From NCBI RefSeq assembly GCF_020740535.1, contig NZ_CP082362.1:7003501-7067500 (forward strand): a stretch of 64,000 nucleotides of DNA. The letters run 5' to 3'. A model generated the notes under the pieces. It ran no database searches and was not told where the DNA came from. It worked only from the letters and a program-made list of their open reading frames with translations. Below, in pieces: positions 57,606 through 64,000 of the stretch. Position numbers and translations under genes: made by a program. The stretch comes from Streptomyces profundus (GTDB lineage Bacteria; Actinomycetota; Actinomycetes; Streptomycetales; Streptomycetaceae). Each line of letters opens with the position of its first letter. Positions within the stretch are counted from its first letter, which is position 1.

Positions 57606-58817
57606 TCACCGCGTCACCCCTTCGAGGCGCTCACCCCCCGCCGTGGTGGTGCCCCGGCGCGCCGAGGCGACGCGGCTGCCGAGGAGGACCATGCGGAGGG
57701 CGCGTTCGGCCGCGTCGGCGAGGAACTCCTCGCCTCGGGCGAGCGCTTCGGAGAGGGCGACGGGGGCCGGGAGGATGCCGCTCCAGGCGTCGACCCCGAT
57801 CAGGGTCGCCTCGTGCGCGCCCTCGCCGATGGTGCCCGCCAGGACCAGCACGGGCACCCCGAGGGCCTTGGCACGGCGCGCCACCTCGCCGGGGATCTTG
57901 CCGCGCGCGGACTCCCGGTCGAGCGCGCCCTCGGCGGTGACCACCAGGTCGGCGCCGGCCAGCCGACCGTCCAGGTCGACATGGTCGAGCAGCACGTCGA
58001 ACCGGGGCAGCAGCCGCGCGCCGAGCGCGGCCAGGCCGGCGCCGAGACCGCCGGAGGCACCCGTGCCGGGACCCGACCGCAGGTCGAGCCCGGCCGGGGC
58101 GACGTCCCGGGCCAGCACCGTGGCCCACCGTTCCAGGGCGGTCGACAGCTCCTCGACGCCCGCCGGGTCGGCGCCCTTCTGCGGTCCGAACACCCGCGCG
58201 ACGCCGCGCGGTCCGCAGAGCACGTTGTAGGGGTTGCAGGCCACCACCAGTTCGGTGCCGGCGAGCCGGGGGTCGAGCCGGCCCGGGTCGATCCGGTGCA
58301 GCCGGGTCAACGCGGCGCCGCCGGGCGGCAGTTCGCGGCCGGCCGCGTCGGTGAGACGGACGCCGAGCGCCTGGAGCGCGCCGGCGCCGCCGTCCGAGGT
58401 GCCCGAGTCGCCGCAGCCGACGAGGACACGGCGGACCCCGAGGTCCAGCGCGGCGCGGATCAGCTCCCCCACGCCCCGGGTGGTGGTCGCGCCCGGATCC
58501 CGCAGCGCCGGGGGCACCAGGGAGAGGCCGGCCACCGCTGCCATCTCCACCACGGCGGTGTCACCGAGCAACGCGAGGTGGGCGCGGACGGGTCGGCCCA
58601 CCGGGCCGGTCGCGGTGCGCGGCACCAGCCGGCCGCCGGTGGCCTCCGCCAGGGCGGCGGCGGTGCCCTCGCCGCCGTCCACCAGCGGCAGCCGGTCGAT
58701 CGTGGCGTTCGGCGCGGCGCGCCGCAGCCCCGCGGCGATCGCCCCTGCGGCGGCGGAGGCGGAGAGCGACTCCTTGAAGCCGCTGGGCGCGACGACGATG
58801 CGGTAGGGGGACATCAT
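57606..58817 (-). CDS. Glycerate kinase (GarK/GlxK type)
   Basis: 403 residues from ATG 58817, chosen for AGGAGA 7 bases upstream and the ATGA overlap with the permease stop. Family signatures: IVVAPSGFKESLSASAAAGA, PLVDGGEGTAAALAEATGG, VLVGCGDSGTSDGGAGALQA, ARVFGPQKGADPAGVEEL, GTGASGGLGAGLAALGA, and the closing TAEGALDRESARGKIPGEVA. It phosphorylates D-glycerate to 2-phosphoglycerate in glycerate/glyoxylate use. The C-terminal ~25 residues (RVASARRGTTTAGGERLEGV) are an extra tail. Coupled to an SLC13-type permease and a two-component system. Confidence 0.95.
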   Translation of the reverse strand: MMSPYRIVVAPSGFKESLSASAAAGAIAAGLRRAAPNATIDRLPLVDGGEGTAAALAEATGGRLVPRTATGPVGRPVRAHLALLGDTAVVEMAAVAGLSLVPPALRDPGATTTRGVGELIRAALDLGVRRVLVGCGDSGTSDGGAGALQALGVRLTDAAGRELPPGGAALTRLHRIDPGRLDPRLAGTELVVACNPYNVLCGPRGVARVFGPQKGADPAGVEELSTALERWATVLARDVAPAGLDLRSGPGTGASGGLGAGLAALGARLLPRFDVLLDHVDLDGRLAGADLVVTAEGALDRESARGKIPGEVARRAKALGVPVLVLAGTIGEGAHEATLIGVDAWSGILPAPVALSEALARGEEFLADAAERALRMVLLGSRVASARRGTTTAGGERLEGVTR

Positions 58818-60244
58818 GGGTTCTCTCCTTGGGGAGCGACGCCGAACAGCGGCCAGACGGCCAGGGCGAACAGCAGGACGAGGGCGGCCGTGAGCGGCGC
58901 CAGCACGGCGGACAGCCGCAGCAGATCGGTCGGGGTGTAGGTCGGTACGCCGGGCACATCGGAGAAGAGGGCCACCGGCTTGGCCGAGGCGGGCAGCGTG
59001 TGGCAGAACCCGGCGGCGGCCGTCGAGGCGAGCGCCGCCGACACCGGGTCGACGCCGGCGCCCAGCGCCGCGGCCACCACCAGCGGCACCAGCACGCTGG
59101 AGCGCGCCGAGCGGGACTGGAGCACCAGATGGGCGGCGGTGCTCACCGCGACGACCACCGCGAGGAACGCCCACGGCGGGACGCCGCCCCCGGGGAGGGC
59201 CCCGATCAGCCAGTGGGCGGCGCCCGAGTTCAGCAGCGCCACGCCCATCGCCATGGTCGCCGCCATGAACAGCAGCAGCGACCACGGCACCGTGGCCAGC
59301 GCGGCCCGCAGCGTCACCGTTCCCACCCGGGGCGCGGTCGCCAGCAGCGCGCCGAGCAGCGCGACCACCGCCGGCGACAGGCCGTGCAGCGGTTCGGCCG
59401 ACCACAGGAGCACCACCGCGCCGAGCAGCGCGGCGCACCGCTTCTCGACCGCCGTCAGCGGCCCGGTCACCGGCCGGTCGCCGTGCCGCTCGATCTCCTC
59501 GGGCGTGATCCGGACGGGGGCGCGCCGGTCGGCCCGCCGGGTGGTCAGCCACAGCACCACCTCGGCGGCCAGATGGGACGAGACCACGGCCAGTGGCAGC
59601 CCCAGCAGCAGCCACTGGTGGAAGCCGACGCGTTCCCCCGTGGTCTCCCAGAGCACCGAGACCGTGATCAGATGGGCGCCGGCGCCGATCAGCGTGGCGA
59701 CGGCGGAGAGCAGGATCACCGTGGGGAAGAGCAGCGCCAGCGCGACCACCACCCGGCGGCGGTCGGCCAACGTCCGGGCCAGCGCGAGGAAGACGGGCAA
59801 GGCCAGCGCCGCGCGCCCCGAGGTGGCGGGCACGGCGAAGGCCGAGACCACCAGCGCGGCCGTGGTCAGATGCGCCAACTGCCGCACGGTGCGGGCGCCG
59901 CCCACCAGGAAGGCGGCGCACCGCCCGGCCAGGCCGCTCGCCGCCACCGTGGCCGCCAGCACGAAGGCGCAGATCAACAGCCAGATGGTGGGGTCACCTA
60001 GGGTGCCGAAGAACGCCTCGGCGCTGGTCACCCCGGTGAGCACCAGCACCAGGCCGGCGCCGAGGGCGATCCCCGTGTCGTCGAGCGAGGTGGCGATCCA
60101 GGCGCAGGTCGCCAACGTGAAGACGACCAGCGTGATCCGGCCCTGCCCGCCGAGCCCGGGGAAGTTCACCGGGATCAGCAGCAGGCCGCTGAGGCTCAGG
60201 GCCACACAGAGGGCCACGGACTGACGGGCGTTGATGAACAGCAC
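58814..60244 (-). CDS. SLC13/DASS-type anion permease
   Basis: 476 residues from a GTG at 60244 (VLFINARQSV); an ATG at 60304 would add 20 residues, and neither has a strong ribosome site. About 11-12 hydrophobic helices. Family-type features include FFGTLGDPTIWLLICAFVLA in the first inverted half, SAVATLIGAGAHLITVS, and TLPASAKPVALFSDV near the end in place of the usual SNT motifs. DASS proteins import dicarboxylates, citrate or sulfate with Na+. Coupling to glycerate kinase suggests glycerate, tartronate or a related acid as cargo. Directly downstream of the response regulator gene. Confidence 0.87.
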   Translation of the reverse strand: MLFINARQSVALCVALSLSGLLLIPVNFPGLGGQGRITLVVFTLATCAWIATSLDDTGIALGAGLVLVLTGVTSAEAFFGTLGDPTIWLLICAFVLAATVAASGLAGRCAAFLVGGARTVRQLAHLTTAALVVSAFAVPATSGRAALALPVFLALARTLADRRRVVVALALLFPTVILLSAVATLIGAGAHLITVSVLWETTGERVGFHQWLLLGLPLAVVSSHLAAEVVLWLTTRRADRRAPVRITPEEIERHGDRPVTGPLTAVEKRCAALLGAVVLLWSAEPLHGLSPAVVALLGALLATAPRVGTVTLRAALATVPWSLLLFMAATMAMGVALLNSGAAHWLIGALPGGGVPPWAFLAVVVAVSTAAHLVLQSRSARSSVLVPLVVAAALGAGVDPVSAALASTAAAGFCHTLPASAKPVALFSDVPGVPTYTPTDLLRLSAVLAPLTAALVLLFALAVWPLFGVAPQGENP

Positions 60245-60332
60245 CCGACCAGTCTGTAAACGGCCGCTGAGCGGTCGATGAACCCAGGATGAGAGAGAGT
60301 TCATCGACCGGTGTCCGCGTGCCCCCGGCGGC

Positions 60333-60995
60333 TCAGCCCGGCACGCGGTAGCCCATCCCGCGCAGCGTCTCCACGCAGCCGTTGCCCAACTTCCGGCGCA
60401 GCGCGCGGACATAGACGTCCACGATGTTGGAGCCCGGATCGAAGTCGTAGCCCCACACATGGGAGAGGATCTGCTCGCGGGAGAGTACCTGCCCCGGGTG
60501 GCGGAGGAAGAGCTCCAGCAGGGTGAACTCCCGGGCCGTCAGGTCCACCAGCGTCTCGCCGGCGCGGGCCCTGCGGGTGCGCAGGTCGAGGCTGAGGTCG
60601 CCGCTGCGCAGCACCGTCACCTCGGGGGCGCGCGCCGCCGTGCGCAGCCGCAGGCGGACCCGGGCCAGCAGCTCCTCGAAGCGGAACGGCTTGGTCATCC
60701 AGTCGTCGGCGCCGCCCTCAAGCCCCGCGACGGTGTCCCGCACCGAGTCGCGGGCGGTCAGCACGATCACCGGCACGGTGACCCTGGCCTCCCGCATGGC
60801 GCGCAGCACGGTGAACCCGTCCCTGCCCGGCAGCCCGATGTCGAGCAGCAGCAGGTCGAACGAGCCGGTCAGCACGTGGTCGAGCGCGGTGTCGCCGTCG
60901 GTCGCGACGGTGGTGACGAAGCCGTTGGCCGTCAGCCCCTTGCGGACGAAGGAGGCGATGCGCTCCTCGTCCTCGGCGATCAGCACGCGGTTCAC
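60333..60995 (-). CDS. OmpR/PhoB-family response regulator
   Basis: 220 residues from a GTG at 60995 whose GTGA overlaps the histidine kinase stop. Receiver domain: VLIAEDEERIASFVRKGLTA, phosphate-accepting Asp in DLLLLDIGLPGRDGF, Thr in VIVLTARD, Lys in WMTKPF. C-terminal winged helix: LVDLTAREFTLLELFLRHPG, VLSREQILSHVWGYDFDPGS, VDVYVRALRRKLG. It probably controls the downstream permease and glycerate kinase genes or the small secreted protein gene upstream. Confidence 0.95.
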   Translation of the reverse strand: MNRVLIAEDEERIASFVRKGLTANGFVTTVATDGDTALDHVLTGSFDLLLLDIGLPGRDGFTVLRAMREARVTVPVIVLTARDSVRDTVAGLEGGADDWMTKPFRFEELLARVRLRLRTAARAPEVTVLRSGDLSLDLRTRRARAGETLVDLTAREFTLLELFLRHPGQVLSREQILSHVWGYDFDPGSNIVDVYVRALRRKLGNGCVETLRGMGYRVPG

Positions 60996-62524
60996 GACGT
61001 CTCCAGAGTCAGTAGGAAGGTGGCGCCCCCGCCGGGGGTGGGGCGCAGTTCGGCCCGGCCGTGGTGGCCCTCGGCGATGGCCCGCACGATGGAGAGGCCG
61101 AGCCCGGCGCCGCCCCCGCGTCGGTCAGGCCCGCGCCAGAACCGTTCGAAGACGAACGGCGCGTCCGCGTCGGGCACGCCCGGGCCCGAGTCGGCGACGT
61201 AGAACTCGACGCGGCCGGGCAGCGGCCGGGAGCCGATCCTGATGGTGTCCCCGACCCCGGTGTGCCCCACCGCGTTCTGCGCCAGCTGCACCATGGCCTG
61301 GGTGATCCGCTGCGGGTCCACATCCCACTCCCCGTCGGCCACCTCGGCCAACTCCCAGCGCCGCTCGCCCAACGTCCTGGCCTTCACGAAGACATCGGCC
61401 GTCAACTCGGCGAGCTGCACCGGCTCGGGCCGCACGAAGTCCGGCTGCTCGGCCTTGGCCAGCAGCAGCAGATCCTCCACGATCCGGCTCATCCGGTCCA
61501 GCTCGTCGCTGACCAGCCGCAGCGTCTCCCGGCGTTCGGCGACGCTCGCCGGGTCGGCGCCCTCGCTCATCAGCTCCAGATGCCCGCGCACGATGGTGAT
61601 GGGGGTGCGCAGCTCGTGTCCGGCGTCGTCGACGAAGCGCCGTTGGGTGGCGAAGGCGCGTTCCAGCCGGTCCAACATCGCGTTGAAGGTCCGCGCCAGC
61701 GCGGAGACGTCGTCCGAGCCGCGCACCGGGATGCGCCGGCTCAGGTCCTGCTCGGTGAGCTGGTGCGCGGTGTTCCGCACCAGCCGGATCGGCTTGAGGA
61801 TGCCGCCGGCCACCCACCAGCCGACCACACAGGTCATCAGCAGCGCCAGTACGGCGACCAGCATCAGCACCCGGACCACGTCCCGCACCGAGGCCATGGC
61901 CTCCTGGGGGTGGAAGGCGACGACCAGGACGGCCGGTTCGTCGCTCCCGCCGGTGGTGATGTGGACCTTGACCCAGCGGACCTCGCCCGCCGGCCGCTCC
62001 AGCGTGCCGGAGCGCTCCGCCGCGCCGAGCACGCGTTCCACCGCGTCCTGGTCCTCGTGCAGCGGCAGGTCCGCGCGGATCTCGCGCGGCTGTCGGATCA
62101 GCCGGCCGCCGGGGGAGTCGGGGACGAAGCCGAGGAGCTCCTCGGCCGGCTCGGGGAACTGCCGTTCCAGATAGTCGGTGAGCAGCCGCCGGGGATCGTC
62201 GAACGGTTCGCCGGTCCGCGGATCGCGGCCCACCTCGACGAAGTTGTGGAACTCGGACGTCTCCTGGCCGAGGAGCTGGTTCACCCGCTCGTCCATGTCC
62301 CGCCACAGCACCGAGCGGACCAGCACCACCACGGTGACCAGCGAGATCGCCATCAGCAGCGCCACCCAGAGCAGGATATGGAGGCGGGCGCTGACCCGCA
62401 GTCGGCGCAGCGGCGAGCGATCAGTCGTCGTCCCAGTCGTCCCCGTCGTCGTTCCAGTCGTCCCCGTTTCCGTCGTCGTCGTGTCGGTCGTCCCCGTGGT
62501 CGGGCTGTCGCCGGTCGTCGTCAT
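60992..62524 (-). CDS. Sensor histidine kinase with Thr-rich N terminus
   Basis: 510 residues from ATG 62524. The first ~37 residues are almost pure Thr/Gly/Asp (for example TTDTTTTETGTTGTTTGTTG). TM1 is LHILLWVALLMAISLVTVVV, then an extracellular sensor of ~150 residues, TM2 LMLVAVLALLMTCVVGWWVA, HAMP, HisKA with DDAGHELRTPITIVRGHLEL, and HATPase_c with QNAVGHTG, DSGPGVPD and GGGAGLGLSIV. No start codon exists between the Thr-rich part and TM1, so that part appears to be translated. Its coding region overlaps the end of the Asp-rich secreted protein gene by about 104 bases in another frame. Confidence 0.92.
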   Translation of the reverse strand: MTTTGDSPTTGTTDTTTTETGTTGTTTGTTGTTTDRSPLRRLRVSARLHILLWVALLMAISLVTVVVLVRSVLWRDMDERVNQLLGQETSEFHNFVEVGRDPRTGEPFDDPRRLLTDYLERQFPEPAEELLGFVPDSPGGRLIRQPREIRADLPLHEDQDAVERVLGAAERSGTLERPAGEVRWVKVHITTGGSDEPAVLVVAFHPQEAMASVRDVVRVLMLVAVLALLMTCVVGWWVAGGILKPIRLVRNTAHQLTEQDLSRRIPVRGSDDVSALARTFNAMLDRLERAFATQRRFVDDAGHELRTPITIVRGHLELMSEGADPASVAERRETLRLVSDELDRMSRIVEDLLLLAKAEQPDFVRPEPVQLAELTADVFVKARTLGERRWELAEVADGEWDVDPQRITQAMVQLAQNAVGHTGVGDTIRIGSRPLPGRVEFYVADSGPGVPDADAPFVFERFWRGPDRRGGGAGLGLSIVRAIAEGHHGRAELRPTPGGGATFLLTLETS

Positions 62525-62750
62525 GGAGCGGTGTCTCAGTGGGTCGGGGCCGGGGGGCCACCTCCTCGTCGGGGGCGGGCGCCTGGCCCGTGTCCCGTGG
62601 GGCCGTGGGGCCGGAGGAGGGCGCCAGTTCGACGTCGGGGGCGACGACGGGGGCCGGCGGGTCCTCGCCGAGCACATGGCTCATCCCCGCGACGCTCACG
62701 GGGACGAGGACCAGGGCGACGAGCGTCGCCACACGGTGCGAGAAGGCCAT
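62421..62750 (-). CDS. Small secreted Asp-rich protein overlapping histidine kinase gene
   Basis: 109 residues from ATG 62750 (GTG 62756 possible). Signal peptide MAFSHRVATLVALVLVPVSV with an Ala-Gly exit is followed by a Pro/Ala linker and a strongly acidic tail (LHDDDRRQPDHGDDRHDDDG, then NGDDWNDDGDDWDDD) that looks like a divalent-cation or polycation binder. The same GACGACG-type DNA is read as Thr-rich in the kinase frame. Small acidic exported proteins occur upstream of two-component operons in Streptomyces, supporting a real gene. Function unknown. Confidence 0.62.
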   Translation of the reverse strand: MAFSHRVATLVALVLVPVSVAGMSHVLGEDPPAPVVAPDVELAPSSGPTAPRDTGQAPAPDEEVAPRPRPTETPLHDDDRRQPDHGDDRHDDDGNGDDWNDDGDDWDDD

Positions 62751-62814
62751 GCCCACCAGGCTGCGGGGCGAACGCCCTCCTTGTCATGAGAGCCCGATGA
62801 GAGATTCTTCATCT

Positions 62815-62853
62815 GCCGGCCCATCGATCAACTACGCTGATCGATGGGCCGGC
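62815..62853. promoter_or_regulatory. Perfect 16-bp inverted repeat before LysR gene
   Basis: GCCGGCCCATCGATCA (62815-62830) is mirrored exactly by TGATCGATGGGCCGGC (62838-62853) around a 7-base spacer ACTACGC. The inner ATCA-N7-TGAT fits a LysR-type T-N11-A box. It lies 15 bases before the LysR start codon and in the divergent promoter region of the Asp-rich protein gene. It could also fold as an mRNA leader hairpin. Confidence 0.75.
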
Positions 62854-62868
62854 TCGGAGGGGGACGCG

Positions 62869-63807
62869 ATGAACCAGGTGCACGTCCAGGAGGTCGAGTG
62901 CCTGCTCGCGCTCGCCGAGGAGCTGCACTTCGGCCGGACGGCCGCCAGGATCGGATGTTCGCAGAGCCGGGTCAGCCAGCTGGTGGCCGCCCTGGAGCGC
63001 CGCGTCGGGGTGCGCCTGGTCGACCGCACCAGTCGCCGGGTGGCGCTCACCCCGTTCGGCGCCCAGTTCGTCGCCGAGGTGCGCCCGGCGTACGAGACGA
63101 TGACCGCCGTCTTCACCCGCGCCAGGGAACGGGCCAGGCGGGGTGCCCTCGGCCAGCTGCGCATCGGGTTCCACGGCAGCGTCTACGAGGAGGTCACCGA
63201 GGCGTTCCGGCAGCTCAGGAACCACCACGACGTGGCCATGGCGCTCAGCGAGATCCCGCTCGGCTCGCCGTTCTCCGCCGTGCTCGACGGCCGGCTCGAC
63301 GCCGCCGTGGTCGAACTCCCGGTGCGGGAGGCCGCGTTGACCATCGGCTTCCGCTTCCCGCCGCAGGACCGGCTGTTGGCCGTCGCCGCCTGGCACCCGC
63401 TGGTCGCGCTCCGCCGGGTCCCGGTCGAGGAGCTCGCCGGCCTGGATCTGCTCCATCCGATCGGCGACGCCCCCGACTACTGGCGGGTCGCCCGGGTGGC
63501 GCGCACCACCCCCGCCGGGGCCCCGATCCGCTCCTCCACCGGGATCAGCACCGTCCAGGAGGGCCTCGCGCTGGTCGCCGCCGGCGAGCACGCCATGCTG
63601 GTCTGCCGCCCGCTGGCCGAGCGCGCCACCCGGGGCGATGTGCGCTACCTCCCGGTCGACGGGCTCGACGAGCCGTCCCAACTGGGCCTGATCTGGCGCA
63701 CCGACCGCGCCAACGCCCCGCTGACCACGCTCGCCCGGCTCCTCGACGAGGAGTTCCGCCGCTCCGCGACCGGCGACGGCGGAACGCTCGTCCCGCTGGC
63801 GGGCTGA
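62869..63807 (+). CDS. LysR-family transcriptional regulator
   Basis: 312 residues from ATG 62869 (GGAGGGGG upstream). N-terminal helix-turn-helix: VECLLALAEELHFGRTAARI, GCSQSRVSQLVAALERRVGV, LVDRTSRRVALTPFG. The effector-binding domain begins GQLRIGFHGSVYEEVTEAFR and contains GRLDAAVVELPVREAALTIG and GISTVQEGLALVAAGEHAML. It diverges from the two-component/permease/glycerate kinase set and may control it or the gene that follows. The inverted repeat immediately upstream suggests autoregulation. Confidence 0.93.
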   Translation: MNQVHVQEVECLLALAEELHFGRTAARIGCSQSRVSQLVAALERRVGVRLVDRTSRRVALTPFGAQFVAEVRPAYETMTAVFTRARERARRGALGQLRIGFHGSVYEEVTEAFRQLRNHHDVAMALSEIPLGSPFSAVLDGRLDAAVVELPVREAALTIGFRFPPQDRLLAVAAWHPLVALRRVPVEELAGLDLLHPIGDAPDYWRVARVARTTPAGAPIRSSTGISTVQEGLALVAAGEHAMLVCRPLAERATRGDVRYLPVDGLDEPSQLGLIWRTDRANAPLTTLARLLDEEFRRSATGDGGTLVPLAG

Positions 63808-63887
63808 ACGCGTCCGGCCCGATCGCCGGCCGGCCCAACGCCCTTGTGTGAACGGGTATGTCGCCAGGTCAACGCCCTGTTGAGATC

Positions 63888-63904
63888 GTCTCACCCAGTG
63901 GGAC
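63888..63904. promoter_or_regulatory. Imperfect 7-3-7 palindrome upstream of final gene
   Basis: GTCTCAC-CCA-GTGGGAC has one mismatched pair. It lies about 50 bases before the next start codon, in the likely promoter. Possible regulator site; the protein is unknown. Confidence 0.4.
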
Positions 63905-63956
63905 ACGGCTCGGGATTCCTTGCGAACGCCCGGGGCGCGTGCCCAGGATGAGGCCC

Positions 63957-64000
63957 GTGATCGAGCCGAACCACCCCGCGATGCCGCGCCCCGAGGCGCG
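63957..64000 (+). CDS. Start of an unidentified gene cut by window end
   Basis: A GTG at 63957 with AGGATGAGG immediately upstream opens a frame reading VIEPNHPAMPRPEA to the window edge; the ATG at 63948 is in the same frame. Only 14 codons are visible, too few to identify. It is preceded by the palindrome at 63888-63904. Confidence 0.45.
   Translation, partial: MIEPNHPAMPRPEA

Noticed and set aside
56139..58940. 933-aa plus-strand frame
   Set aside because: It runs through several genes in the wrong frame or strand, including the 12-Cys protein, the small membrane genes and glycerate kinase.
62421..62524. Repeat tract considered as a CRISPR array or minisatellite
   Set aside because: The units are short, irregular GACGACG-type repeats without spacers of constant length and lie inside coding sequence. 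No CRISPR array or cas gene was seen in the window.

Overview
The window looks like a chromosomal segment of a Streptomyces or close relative. Evidence: very high GC with third-position G/C bias, frequent GTG/TTG starts, GTGA/ATGA stop-start overlaps, SARP, LuxR-ATPase and XRE-TPR regulators, and CebR-type cellulose operators.

Layout. 0-1.4 kb: 3' end of citramalate synthase and an Lrp regulator. 1.4-17.2 kb: a minus-strand hybrid NRPS-PKS cluster. Read 17.2 to 2.4 kb it runs C-PCP, PCP-C-A-PCP, KS-AT-ACP-TE, MFS exporter, P450, type II thioesterase, aldo/keto reductase and a second P450, with a short AraC-type regulator behind it. It has one adenylation domain (valine-like code) for three peptidyl carriers. 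17.2-21.2 kb: a cellulose-type LPMO, an RtcB RNA ligase, a small membrane protein and a methyltransferase. 21.5-27.3 kb: a partly AT-richer accessory patch with two decayed phage genes (capsid end, small terminase), an XRE-TPR regulator, a formyl-THF-cyclo-ligase-like protein and small unknown genes framed by matching hairpins. 27.6-31.4 kb: a VOC protein, a GH5 cellulase and a PQQ-propeller lipo/membrane protein. The LPMO and the cellulase each carry a one-mismatch copy of the 14-bp CebR box, so they probably respond together to cellulose breakdown products.

31.6-44.2 kb: a minus-strand run SARP, luciferase-like oxidoreductase, G6PDH-like protein, GH15 hydrolase. It is divergent from a LanM-like lanthipeptide synthetase followed directly by a 67-aa peptide gene without cysteine. 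The LanM dehydratase motifs are intact, but the cyclase catalytic-His motif reads GFLWG and the segment after it is short. I infer a dehydrate-without-lanthionine peptide system. A large LuxR regulator follows convergently.

44.5-53.9 kb: a divergent MarR pair sharing an inverted repeat, a CoA-transferase plus AMP-ligase pair, and a full selenocysteine set (selB, selA, tRNA-Sec, selD), though no selenoprotein gene was recognised. 54-57.5 kb: a plus-strand run with MauE-like and MauD-like proteins followed by a Tat-exported protein with a 12-cysteine domain resembling the methylamine dehydrogenase light chain, fused to two peptidoglycan-binding repeats. 57.6-62.8 kb: a minus-strand set of small Asp-rich secreted protein, histidine kinase, response regulator, SLC13-type permease and glycerate kinase, suggesting sensing and use of a small carboxylate. 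62.8-64 kb: a LysR regulator behind a perfect 16-bp inverted repeat, and the start of another gene.

Most likely new biology: (1) the LanM/Cys-free peptide locus, (2) the 12-Cys MauA-like/MauE/MauD cell-wall system, (3) the A-domain-poor NRPS-PKS line.
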